A DNA stretch of 64,000 nucleotides. It comes from Juglans regia (taxonomy: Eukaryota > Streptophyta > Magnoliopsida > Fagales > Juglandaceae). This document shows, piece after piece, positions 21,242-32,676 of the stretch. The position numbers and the translations under genes were made by a program. A model generated the notes under the pieces. That model ran no database searches. It saw only the letters and a program-made list of their open reading frames with translations, and was not told the origin of the DNA. The stretch is taken from the NCBI RefSeq assembly GCF_001411555.2, contig NC_049903.1:22163098-22227097 (forward strand), in the 5' to 3' direction. Positions within the stretch are counted from its first letter, which is position 1, and every line of letters starts with the position of its first letter.

Positions 21242-24200
21242 TGTAACAGCCCGCTAGAAATTCATTGGTGGAATTTCTATTGACTTTAGGAATCTCGTAA
21301 AAACCTCATAAGTTTTTACGAATCGACCAATCGCATAGGTTTTAGTCTATCAACATAGTCAGTATTATCACTCACTATGGTGCTAGAAATATAAGTTTTA
21401 TTTATTTGAGGTGGTTAGAAGTGTCAAAATGCATTATGGTTCACGCCATTAGATTCAGTGAATTATTTAGAATTTTATTGCGCAATATCATATTTTTATA
21501 ATTCCGGACGAAACGTTTGTTGGAAATTATGAAATTATTTTTAGGGGCACTTCGAGGTTAAATTTTCGTAAACAATTTTCACTGTAGGTTAATATGAATA
21601 TTTAGGAATTTTTAGTGTTAAGTTTATGATTCACTTTTTCAGAGTGAATAGTAATCTCGATAAGCGCACCAATTGCAGTGTTTCAAAATCACAGTGTGGA
21701 ATGTCTAAATTAGATTAGAGAAATTTTATTTGGACACTTGGCAAGATCTTAGCCATACTTAGTGTATAATATTAGACACTTGGCACCATGAGGAACGTTT
21801 GTTGGATTTGAAGGAATCAAGGTGTGAGATCATGCCACCTAAGCAAACTTTGTTTCATCTGATCAATCAAATTGTGCCAGACCAAAGAGGATTTCAATCC
21901 TAGTGAAATCCTAAATGGTGGAAATCCAATGGAAAGCCCAAAAATATTGTTGAAATTGGAACCCTAAACAGTTTCCCCAAAACCCTAAAGTTGGCCTCTA
22001 AACCTTTTCTAATCCGATTTCTAGCATTGTGTTTAATCACTTGATTAAATCACTTCCACATGCTATTAATCCTTCAAATTTGTGTTAGAACATCATTATC
22101 CAACCTTGTTAACTTTGAAAAATTGATTGGGCCAAGTGATATTGGATTTGGGCTTGTTAGCAACCCAAACCCTCTTTAAACCCCAAAATTTGGGCCCATT
22201 CGGTTTAGGCCCATTAAGGCCCACGAATTTGGTCACCATAGGATTGCTTCGTGGCTAAGTTTTGTACCCCCACTTGGCTGGCCAGATCTTTACAAAAAGG
22301 GCCTAGAAGGTTCTTCAAATACAAAGCTAAAGGGCCACCTCACTCTTTCACTCTCACACTCCACCTTAAGAAAAGATTTTGGTCTGATTTTTATGAGAAG
22401 AAAAGGCCAACACTCAACCATTCCTTCAGTCCTATCACTTTACATAGCTTGTGTAAGAAGCTCTCCAGTCCACTTCCCACGAAAAACAGCTCTCCTTTAC
22501 ACTTTTCCTTAATAGAACACAGAAGACACTCTCGGACAGTTTTTCGTACCTCTTTTCAACGTCTGTTTCGAAGCTTTTGTAAGTGTGTTCTCGCAAAGTT
22601 TCCTTCATGAAAGTTCTTTATTTTGGAGTCTAGTTTACGTGGATACCTTATTAATTCCAGTTGGAGATCATTTGATCGGTCAAAAGTTGTTTAGACCCCA
22701 GAAAGGTCATTCTGGGCGATAAACTAGAGAGTATGTCATATTTTTGAGTTTTTGACCAAGCTAATGAGTAGATCTTGGTCCGAAATTTTTATGGAGTATT
22801 GTTAACATGTGTATATGATTATTGGTTGAGGATTTGTTGCATGATTAAAAGTTTTGGTGAAATATTTTCTTAGGTCTAGAAACTTAGAAACTGGAAGAGG
22901 AAAAACAGTTTCTGTTTTGAGAAAGTTTAAATCTTTTATGGTATGCTATGTTACGAAATATTGCCTGTTACATGTATGCCATGTTATGAAATGTTGTTGT
23001 CTGTTACATTTATGTTTCAAAGTATGTCATGTTTGTCGTCTTACGTTCATGTCACGTTACGCTACGTCAAGATTTCTGTCTTTTATGTCACATTCATGTT
23101 ACGTCACGTTACGAAATGTCATGTCTTCCAGTTAAGTCATTCATGTCAATCACGACCCTAAGCGCTAGGATGGGGTAATATCCTAGTGGAACTCCTTTGT
23201 TCACGCTGGAGTGTCTAAATAGGTGTGAAATTCCCTGGGTTGACGAAGTACAGTCAACAGGTTGCGAATGGGGCCTAATTAGCTGGTCACCGGAGCGTGC
23301 CAGGCACTAACGCCAATGGTGCCACACATTATGTTACGTGTGTTCACAGCAAGTGTGGCACAAACAAATAAGTCATGGGGCCACAACAACTGTGGAGCGT
23401 ACACTACGTAAGACACAGCAATTATGATACGTAGAATACGTGGGGCCACAACAACTGTGGAGTACGTATTAACGCACTCACAGCTGGTATAGAAACTTGT
23501 GATGTGATGCGGTAATCGGCAGGGACACACGGCTCAAGGGGACCTGTGTAGCACCCATATGGTCACTTTAATGATTAAGTCTATTGAATAAGATTCCAAA
23601 TTTAAGTCATGTTTCACTTTATGTTATGTTCAAGTTTACGTTCATGCAATCATGGTAATCTCATGAGACAAGAATATGTTCCAAGTTCATGTTATGTTAT
23701 GTTCACGTTTACGTTATGTTCCAAGTTCACATTTATGTTATGTCATGCTCAAGTTCATGTTCAAATTATGCATGTTCACGTTCATGTTATGTTTCAAGTC
23801 CATGTTATATTTCAAGTTCACGTTCATGCTATGTTTGAAGTCCATATTATGTTTCAAGTCAGGTTCATGCTAAGCTTCAGTTTCAGTTTAAGTTATGCCA
23901 GTTATGTTATGTTGTATGTCAAGTTATTCTATGATTACTTATGATTTGATTATGCATTCATGTTTTTACTGCCATGCATGCATCATTAACCTGTGTGGAA
24001 GTTTCATGTTAACTTGCAGAGATTTGTAATCAAATCTCACTGTGGTAGTCCCAACTACCATTCCCCTCGAATGGTAGATTTTGTTACAGGATCTGAAGGA
24101 GAATCGAGAATCGACCAACTGGAAATGATCGACTAAACAATGGTGTGACGTAGATGGTGGTACAGTAGTTACCTCAGATTACTACTTGTATTTGTGGAGT

Positions 24201-24491
24201 TCAATCTCCAACACTCTTTTTTTGATCACAACCAGTTTGGACTAGTGTTGTGATCTCAGTTGTTTAGTACGTCATTATGTATGAAGTATGTTTAAGTATT
24301 TGGGATATTTCGGTTTAGTGCATAGTATTGCTAAAGATAAAAATTATCCGCTGCAAATATTGCATAATACTAGATGCATGTTAGGAATATTGCATCTTAT
24401 ATGTCATGAACGGGGGCAGGTAACCTTGTGTTGCATGTCTCGACGCTTCAAATGTCCGTCCGATCCCAAGCGGAATTTGGGGGCTTCATCA
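21242..24491 (+). repeat. 5' LTR of element E (3.25 kb)
   Basis: It begins TGTAACAGCCCGC and ends near GGGCTTCATCA just before the primer site. Its first 626 bp match 27025-27650 at about 96 percent by eye. Inside are a long run of degenerate ATGTTATGTTCAAGTTC-type units (about 22930-23140 and 23605-23940) and a GTGGGGCCACAACAACTGTGG motif repeated near 23378 and 23440. Short open frames here (for example 22251-22610) are not supported as genes. Confidence 0.85.
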
Positions 24492-24493
24492 TA

Positions 24494-24512
24494 GGGTGGT
24501 ATCAGAGCAATA
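24494..24512 (+). other. Primer-binding site of element E
   Basis: GGGTGGTATCAGAGCAATA lies 2 bp after the LTR. TGGTATCAGAGC is the initiator Met-tRNA type. Confidence 0.85.
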
Positions 24513-24724
24513 CGTCTCTGGGTTTAAATCCACATATCCTTAGGAAATGCACCAAATATTAGGCTTGGAATTTTAGTCTTCATTAGGCTTGAATTTCTTG
24601 AAGTACAAGAGATAGTATGTGATTGTAACATGTGTACTCGTGTGATTTAGGAAGTGACATGACTCGAGGTAGGATACCTCAAAACCCCGAGGGAGTCACA
24701 AATTAGGATAATCAAAATCCCCCA

Positions 24725-25652
24725 ATGGATGGAGGATTAACTGAAGCCGTACGTTTGCTGACTGACATGTTTAAACAACAGCAACATCAGCAAGCACATG
24801 TACCCAGACCCGAAGTCAGGAATTGTCTGTGTGAGAAGTTCTTGATCCATCATTATCCAAACTTTTCTGGTAATGAAGAGCCACTAAAAGCCGAGAAATG
24901 GATTATGGATCTCGAAAGGACATACGAGATCTGTGGATGTACTGAGGACCAGAAGGTTCTATATGTTGTATACCTATTCTAAGGAAAAGCTGGAATATGG
25001 TGGGATACACAAAGGCAGCTTCTAGTTAGGGAACTAGGAAGTTTGGATGCATTGTCTTGGGAGACATTTAAGGAAGAGTTGACAACGGATTCTTCCAAGA
25101 TTCTATCAAACAGCTAAAGGCGCAAGAGTTCACAACTTTAACTCAAGGCAGTTGGACCGTAGAGCAGTACGTCGCTAAGTTTATGGTGTTTGGAAGGTTT
25201 GCACCACACTTAATTTCTACTCAAAGGATGCAGGCACGAAAGTTTCAAGCTGGACTTCAGCCATGGATCCGTAGCCAAGTAGCTTGCCTAAGAATAAAGA
25301 ATTACCAAGAGTTAGTAAACGTGGCCGCGATAGCAAAGGCTGAGCAGAGAGGTCTAGCGATCCAGATCATACCGAATGAAAGAGAAGTTCATTGTATGCT
25401 ACTGAAGAAAATCTAGAAATGAAGAAGATGTCTACTGGATCAGAGAAGGGAAAAGGCATCGAGACTGGAAGCTCAATACTGACCACGTACCCAATATGTG
25501 GGATGCCAGGAAAGAACCATGGAGGCAAGTGCAAACTTACCTTAGGACTATGTTTTAGATGTGGCCAACCTGACCACTTGATCAGAAATTGTCCCAAAAG
25601 AGTCCGGAGAAATGGAACTATTCCTTTCGGAGATTCCAAACCAAAGTCATGA
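24725..25652 (+). pseudogene. Element E Gag remnant with zinc knuckle
   Basis: Three frames make a broken Tekay/Del-type Gag. The first (24725-24982) has an N-terminal glutamine-rich stretch (FKQQQHQQ) and the core start (EKFLIHHYPNFSGNEEPLKA, WIMDLERTYEI). After a stop at 24982 GKAGIWWDTQRQL continues. The frame at 25183-25416 holds FGRFAPHLISTQRMQARKFQ. The frame at 25392-25652 has a cysteine-rich segment ending in the zinc knuckle CFRCGQPDHLIRNC. Multiple stops and a frameshift disable it. Confidence 0.8.
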
Positions 25653-27024
25653 CCTCCAATACTAGCTCAAGTGTATGCAAGTACTTCTAGAGACACAGAT
25701 GCTGACGCCCTAGGAACTAAAGGAGTTGGCGCGTCACTGGTATTTTTCTAAGACCTCTATATTGTTAAGCTTATTTAAGGTTGATTAGATTGCAATTGAT
25801 GGTACTATTGCATTATTGATACTTTGGGTAAGGTAAATCATTGAGGTTTATAACTTGTACGCAGTTTGATTCAAGCGAGACCCTATTTTTAGTGATTGTG
25901 GTATTGCACGAGAGTTCAGTTCGTACTTTGAATTGTTGCCAGGTGGTAAGAGTAACATTTCTCATTAGGAGTATTTCTATTCATACCAGGGTAGATATGT
26001 AATACCTTTTAGTAGTACGAGGAAGGATATTCAACGTTGATGAATTAGTATCCCACGTATTTGGAGTTTGTTTTGATTCTAAGGTTACAATGAAAATTGT
26101 GTTTGGAAGAGTACAGTGTGTGAGAGAAGCTTTGGCTTTAGTAGGATTCACTTATGATAATAGTTTTATCCATTCGCGAATAAATGGTTTCTGGCGAAGC
26201 ACCGTGTTTGTGGAAACCTAGATTACCCTTATATTGGAGACATTTATATGGGGAGTAAAATCTTGTCTTAAGGATTTACGTGAACAGTAGGATCAAATTC
26301 TTTGGATTAGAGTCAAAATAAGAGGCAGCTCATGATGGATAGAAGAGCTATGTTAATCATAAGAGAGAAACTCTTGAGTTGAGGTTAATAGCTGATTGTT
26401 TATCAAGGTACCACTTAGGAGGAGGAACGATTCGTGGTGATTATGAAGGAGTAAGCTAGTCCTAGGCAGATATAATTCCTTGAGGAAATAGAGAATGTGA
26501 ATTCAGTTGTGTATGGATTAAATTCTTCCAAAATGAACTACATGAATACTTGAAATTTTAGATTTAGAGAGTATGCTGGTACGACTTGACCTACCTTGTG
26601 GAAGGATTCTAGTACAAATTGATATGATTTGAGAGAGAGAGAGAGTTAAGAATGGTAGATATATATACACATTGTGGATAATTCTTTCAATAGTGAAGAG
26701 AATGGTGATTTCTTTTAAGCAAGGATTCAGTATCCTAGAAGGCCAGTCTAGAAGTCATTAAGTTTAGGCAGTAATCTTTGGGATTGTTATACCCTAATGT
26801 TATAGTGATAGTTATTTTGTATAACCATGTGATGGTTATAGATAAGAATAGTATTGACTACGAGAAGAAGGCGTTACCTCAAGAAGAACGAGACCTGCCC
26901 CTCGGGACTGATGAGGCATCCAGTGATGGGCAATAAGTTGGTAAGCAACTTCTTCTTTTGAGCGTATTTTATGTTTGTACTTACGTCGATTTCGAGGATG
27001 AAATCTTTTTTTAGGAGGGGCGGA
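25653..27024 (+). pseudogene. Element E degenerate pol region
   Basis: No frame longer than a few dozen residues survives, and I cannot place the RT or integrase motifs with confidence. The region ends TTTCGAGGATGAAATC and a purine tract (AGGAGGGGCGGA, 27013-27024). That ending is shared in form with element H and typical of Tekay/Del elements. Treat it as decayed or rearranged pol. Confidence 0.5.
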
Positions 27025-27650
27025 TGTAACAGCCCGCTAGAAATTCATTGGTGCAATTTCTATTGACTTTAGGAATCTCGTGAAAACCCCATAAGTTTTT
27101 ACGAATCGACCAATCGCATAGGTTTTAGTCTATCAACATAGTCAGTGTTATCACTCACTATGGTGCTAGAAATATAAGTTTTATTTATTTGAGGTGGTTA
27201 GAAGTATCAGAATGTATTTTTGTCCACGCCATTAGATTCAGTGGATTATTTAAAATTTTATGGCGCAATATCCAATTTTCATAATTCCGGACGAAACGTC
27301 TGTTGGAAATTGTGAAATTATTTTTAGGGACACTTCGAGGTTAAATTTTGGTAAACGATTTTCACTGTAGGTTAATATGAATATTTAGGAATTTTTAGTG
27401 TTAAGTTTATGATTCACTTTTTCGGAGTGAATAGTAATCTCGATAAGCGCACCAATTGCAGTGTTTCAAAATCACAGTGTGAAATGTCCAAATTAGATTA
27501 GAGAAATTTTATTTGGACACTTGGCAAGATCTTAGCCATACTTAGTGAATAATATTAGACACTTGGCACCATGAGGAACATTTGTTGGATTTGAAGGAAT
27601 CAAGGTGTGAGATCATGCCACCTAAGCAAACTTTGTTTCATCTGATCAAT
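27025..27650 (+). repeat. 3' LTR of element E, truncated
   Basis: It starts TGTAACAGCCCGC after the purine tract and follows the 5' LTR to TCTGATCAAT, then diverges. About 25 substitutions against the 5' LTR are visible by eye. Confidence 0.85.
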
Positions 27651-28666
27651 CCCGGTGGGGAGTCTTTCCTCTCGGTAGACGAGGAGACCAATTATATTCA
27701 ACATACACGGCATCTACCAGTTGGGACCTTTTCAAGTTCCGCAATCAATCAGCTGACCACCAAATCCTCCCGAACTCTGTAAATCAAGCCGCTTATTACT
27801 GAATCTTCCATTTTAGATAATTCCGTTATTCTTAGGATAATTTTTTTTATGTTAACTTTTATCCTTATAAACTATTTTTCATATCTTTAGGCTAGATTGC
27901 AGCCACATTTATCTTATTTTTGGATTTGAATTTTGACATCTATTTAATCCCGCCTTGTGGGATGAATAGAGAGGGGTGAGATTTTGAGTTTGAGAGTAAA
28001 AATATTCCAGAGTTTATTCTTTAAGTTTCTTTCGAAGAGGTAGATCTGGGAGAGCAGAAGCGAGAGTCGCATGCTTCATCAACCGACTCCAACGAAGAAC
28101 ACTAGTTTTATTGCTTTTCTTTTCAATTTCATTATGAAATAATTTTATTTTATAGAGCTTTGATGTAGTCTAATATTGAGCACACAATTTATATTCTAGG
28201 TTATTTTATTTTCAATATTTTCATGATTGAGTGTTTATTCCTTCTTCTTAATGCTTGCAATTTTCTAAATAATTATTGTTCGATCTATTGAATTGCAATG
28301 AGACAAAGAGGTGATTTGTGATTAAAGCTCTAGGATTAAACAACATTAGTTGAGTGAAAGTAGAGATACTTTACTGCGATTAGTGTGATTTTTAAGAAAA
28401 ATTCAAAAAACTTTATGAGTCTCCAATTAATTAAATTCACATAGAGATATGAAGTTATTATTTAGAGATATTTTTAATATTGTTTGAGTGAAAATATTGA
28501 ATAGTTAAGAGATTTTTATTATTAACTTAGGATAATTGAGATTTTATAACAAGAAAGAATAAATTGTGTGGGATTTGCTAGATGAAATCAAACGCTCTAG
28601 ATCTATTCTTATTATCTTTAAAATATTAATTTTAATGCTATTTTCTTGAGTTTAATTTAGATAATC
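27651..28666 (+). repeat. 3' LTR of element F, first part
   Basis: From GGAGTCTTTCCTCTCGGTAG onward this matches the 5' LTR at 13630-14185. It extends through about 440 bp (28226-28666) missing from the 5' LTR and is then cut by solo LTR G. The remainder is at 31245-31402. Confidence 0.75.
28662..28666. repeat. Left target duplication of solo LTR G (TAATC)
   Basis: TAATC is repeated at 31245-31249. Confidence 0.85.
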
Positions 28667-31244
28667 TGTAACGCCCCGTCCTCGAGGGTCCAAATTCAAG
28701 AATATATATTTCCCAAACTTCAAATCAAACGTTAATTTTTCAAATTAATAAACCATATAAACTCATTTATCCAATTTTCAATCCAACAACCCAAATAAAA
28801 TATCATCTCTTCTTTATGTCTCAAATAACAAACCAGAAATAAGTTAACATTGACATAAGTCTCCATAAACCGTCTAAATCCATTGAAGCAAACTTAAGAA
28901 AAATATAAATAACATCCAACATCAACACTAATACCAAGAGATACCCAACAACAATTCACTGCTAATCTTCTCCATAAACTCTAATACTGATCCTCAGCTG
29001 AACTATCAATGTCATCTGAAATATTATGAAGATTAAATAGGAGAGTTATCAACAACTCAGCAAGCAGAGAGCATATACTAGCATGTAAACATGAGCATTT
29101 ATAACATTTGATAAGCATAACAAAACATTTTCTTCAGATTATAGCACAACCTGTTTTACTTCCAAAAAGCAATAACAAAACTTGGTACAAAAACATTAGA
29201 GCGAAATTTTCAGAAAAAAAAACTTATTCCCAAAAAGAAAATCCGTTGGCAGTTCCAAACTGAAACATTATAATCATATCATCTCTTAGCATCACATCGG
29301 GACAATACCATGTTTAACCCCCGTGGTAGGGTTATAAACCACCATTATACCCGTGGCTGGGCCATATTTCATGTTTCACCCCCGTGGTAGGGTTATAAAC
29401 CACCATTATACCCGTGGCTGGGCCTTATACCATGTTTCACCCCCGTGGTAGGGTTATAAACCACCATTATACCCGTGGCTGGACCTTAACAGAAACAGAA
29501 CATATATCATCAGAATCAGATTACAATCATATACAGAATCAGAACTTCATGCCAAGATTTTCAGATGACTCATCATATCAAAACAAAATACTTAATAACT
29601 TTAGATCACTTCACATGTTCGAACTAAACAGAATCAAAATATTTTCATTGACTCATAACAAAACTTTTAGATTTTCATATTCGCTCTTTTGCATAGTTCA
29701 GAAACAAAGTGCACAAAACTAGCTCATGTCTACACCAGTCATGACAGAAAAACACTTTCTCTTATATTGAATTTATGCATATGCAGAATAAACATCTGAG
29801 TTTGTTTTCAGATCATTTCTTTTCAAAACCAAATATGCTTATTTTCAAAGTCAACCTCATTTTATTTTTTTTATGCAAAGCTAGTATATGAACCCCGCAT
29901 ACCTAACTTCCTCATAATATCAACACCTTGAGTCGAAATTCTAGTAGTAACACCACCTAAACAAAACATATACCCAATATTTAGAAACCAATCTAGTAAG
30001 CTACTATTTATTGAGTAATAAATCAAAACAGTCCCTTCACAACTCAATAACTCTCTTCAAACAATTCGCATTTAAAACCCAAAACAGCCACCTTTTATTA
30101 ACGTCGAACCAACCATAATTACTTCCAAAACCAACAACAACTCCAATGATTAAAACATAATCCAAACCAAACTTCACCTCCAACCTTCAAATAAAAATTT
30201 CAGTGCCCGCATCACTATTTTAGTCATTCAACAATTCAATACTTGCATAAAAAAATATCCAATACCACCAGCTCAAAATATCCATAAATTACACCAAATA
30301 GTCTCAACCAAAACAGTCTCACAACGCCGTCCAAAAATCATACTCCTTGACTTAAAAAATTCCATCACACTCCATCACAATCCAACATATAAAACATCAA
30401 CACAATATAAATTTATAACTATAACAGATTGCCAAAAGTCACTGCAGTAGTGCAAAAATCCTACCAACACCACAAACAATTCAGCAACATTACTGCATTT
30501 CACAATCAGCCATAATATCCAAACTCTACCAAATGCTTCAGAAGTGACTTACCTAATAGAGTCACGAAAATTTCAAACCACTTCAAACCAACACAACCCA
30601 CCGTAGTCTACGCTTAGAAAATTTCAAAGCAATCTCTAGTGAATGAGAAAGTGACCTGCACAAAGAAAGGCTTGATAAGTTGAGTGTGTGCGTACGACAA
30701 GCAAAACAGAGTGTGTGTGTAATCAAAACAGAGGAAAACTCAAAATAGAAGAGAGGCCTGTTCGAGTAAAACCGGAAGAAGGAGGAAGAAGAAAAAAAAA
30801 TTAAAAAAACAAAGATAAAACGAAAGAGAGGGACGCCGGATTGAGGGAAGAAGTTACCAATTTTTGTTCAAGAAGCCGAACAAAACTGCAGTGGAAACAC
30901 AATTTGAAGTTCAAACACCTTGAGTCGAGCGCACGGTGAAGGGATGGAGAAGAAAAAAAATGAGAGGAATTGATTGAAATGCCTGCAGAAGTGTGCGAAT
31001 CTGTTTCTTGAGTGTGGTAAGAGGTGAAAATCAACTGCTAGGATTATGGGTTGGTGCGCACGGTTTGAGCGATGTGCGGAAATGCAGTGCAGTGGGAAGA
31101 AACCGTGGAGAAGAAAAACAGTACAGCAGAAAGGGGGACTCACCCAAACGACGCCGTCCGTCTCGCATCAAGTGCTCGTGGGCTATAGGCTTCATGCAAC
31201 TGGGATGACTTCAAGAAGACTGGGCTTAGAGCCCGAGTATTACA
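28667..31244 (-). mobile_element. Solo LTR G, 2.58 kb, relative of element H
   Basis: On the minus strand it begins TGTAATACTCGGGC and ends GGACGGGGCGTTACA, with perfect TAATC duplications. There is no primer site, interior or second LTR, so it is a solo LTR left by recombination between two LTRs. Its last bases (ACGGGGCGTTACA) and its CCCAGCCACGGGTATAATGG repeats tie it to the H family, although most of its 5' half differs. A short leader-like open frame (31143-30868 minus) is not supported as a gene. Confidence 0.85.
29309..29491. repeat. 61-bp minisatellite in solo LTR G, three copies
   Basis: CATGTTT(C/A)ACCCCCGTGG recurs at 29309, 29370 and 29431 with a 61-bp period. Each unit contains ACCACCATTATACCCGTGGC. 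The same core in reverse forms the 30-bp repeats of element H. Confidence 0.9.
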
Positions 31245-31402
31245 TAATCTATTCTTCAAATTTTAGTTTTCCAAATAATTAATTTAGTCAATTTCAATAC
31301 TCAATAGCATAGTTATTCCCTATGGGTTCGATATCCATTTTCTTTAAAACACTTTACTACTTGTTACGATTTTGTGCACTTGCAGATATTTTCAGCACAA
31401 CA
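31245..31402 (+). repeat. 3' LTR of element F, last part
   Basis: After the TAATC duplication the F LTR resumes. From 31310 (TTATTCCCTATGGGTTCGAT) to CAGCACAACA it matches the end of the 5' LTR at 14185-14277. Confidence 0.7.
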
Positions 31403-32659
31403 TGTTTGAAACCCAATACTCATGAAAATTCATTCCTATTTTTACTCTTAAAGGTTCTAGATCTCAATTTTTGTTCAATTCCCTCTCAAAAGATTTTCAA
31501 ATCCACATCTTCTCAGCTCTTTGTTTGTGTTCCTTTACATTTTGGTTCAAAGCTGGCTTCACTGGTAAGCACCTATTCAAAGATTTATTTTCTGTTTTCC
31601 CCTAGTTTGCTTTGAAATCCCCATGATTGATCTGCCTTGAGTCCTTCCTGAGTTCCCATCGTTTTCAAGCTAGAGATCCTCAAACTGGATATAAGGCCTT
31701 GTACTAGGGTGAAAAATAATCATTTTTTTCCTATTCTGCTTTATAATCCTTCCCCCAGGGCATTTGCCGTACCTCTGACTCATTCTCTCACAACTCCAAC
31801 GCTGTGGACAACCTCATCTTCAATCTCTCTGATGATCCCATCTCCAACCTCTTCTCCTAAGAAGGAGTTGCTTGAAAGAGGTGTAGATGCCTTGAATAGG
31901 AATAGGAGAAAGACAACTATAGATTCCTCTATCAGCTTGAAAGAATGATTAATTAATGTGGATTTAAAATGACAACGTACCATTTTTTGAAAAGACAAGT
32001 GATGACATTTTCTTATGTAACCAGCATGGCTACCTCAATACGTAAAGAAACTTGCGTATTTTATGCGTACGTATATTTATATGCCAACATATCGATGCAG
32101 TTGGACTATATATAGATGATCCACGTTAAAATATGTTGGCATGGTCGAAATCGATGAAACATTGCGTGCTGGAAAGAATAATTTGAAACCAGATCATGAC
32201 AACTTAAAATCAATTTGTTGAACAAATTATGCGTAATATGTGTGCGAATATGTGAACTAGGAAACATAAACAAGGGTCATTCCAAGCTTGCGGCTTTATA
32301 TGTGACTGTTTTGCATATGAGTTGTGTCTTTGTACGCGGTAAACATGATATGCTTAGCAGCAAACTAAATAATTGGCCGCATAAAAAAGTTGATAAGAGG
32401 AAGAAAAATGAGCCGTGTTGGAGGCAATAGAGCTCAAGATTTTGTTAAAAAGCTTTGGAAGTGAAAGCAAAAGTAAAGAAATACAAACTTATGAGAAGCT
32501 TATCCATGGGGTACTAATTATATAAGAATCATGAAACAGCGTCCACATACACACATAAATAAGCAAAAGTAAGTCAGTAGTACTCTTGGGTCCCTTCTTT
32601 CTTTCTTTTTCTTTTTCTTTTTCTTATTCTTATTTTCCCTTTTTTATCAAAATAAAACT
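31403..32659. other. No gene recognised
   Basis: AT-rich DNA between element F and the second LINE. Only short open frames of low complexity are present. A CTTT-rich stretch lies at about 32590-32645. I see no conserved domain. Confidence 0.5.
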
Positions 32660-32676
32660 AACGTTTTAGGGAAAAG

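Larger units (their letters stand above)
21242..27650 (+). mobile_element. Tekay/Del-like Ty3/gypsy element E, 3' LTR truncated
   Basis: A 3.25-kb 5' LTR, a Met-tRNA-type primer site, short gag and degenerate pol remnants, a purine tract (AGGAGGGGCGGA) and the first 626 bp of the 3' LTR. It sits inside copy C. The 3' LTR stops at 27650, where the sequence switches to the 3' LTR of element F, so no right-hand target duplication exists; the left candidate is CCTAT (21237-21241). The internal region is about 2.5 kb, roughly half of what an autonomous member should need. Confidence 0.85.
13164..31402 (+). mobile_element. Athila/Tat-like Ty3/gypsy element F, nested and partly deleted
   Basis: 5' LTR (13164-14277), primer site, gag and protease remnants and 3' UTR run to 17662. 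There copy C is inserted, with E inside it. After the deletion junction at about 27650 the sequence is F's 3' LTR, itself interrupted by solo LTR G. The outer flanks are CGTTT (13159-13163) and TGTTT (31403-31407), a 4-of-5 match to a target duplication. F is the oldest layer of this nest, since everything from 17663 to 27650 and at 28667-31244 arrived later. Confidence 0.75.

Noticed and set aside
22251..22610. 119-codon frame in the 5' LTR of element E
   Set aside because: It lies inside the LTR leader, has no recognisable domain, and the composition explains the open frame.
27582..27782. 66-codon frame across 27650
   Set aside because: It spans the junction between two unrelated LTRs and cannot be a gene.
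31709..31948. 79-codon frame right of element F
   Set aside because: Ser/Thr-rich, no domain, no initiation or splice context.
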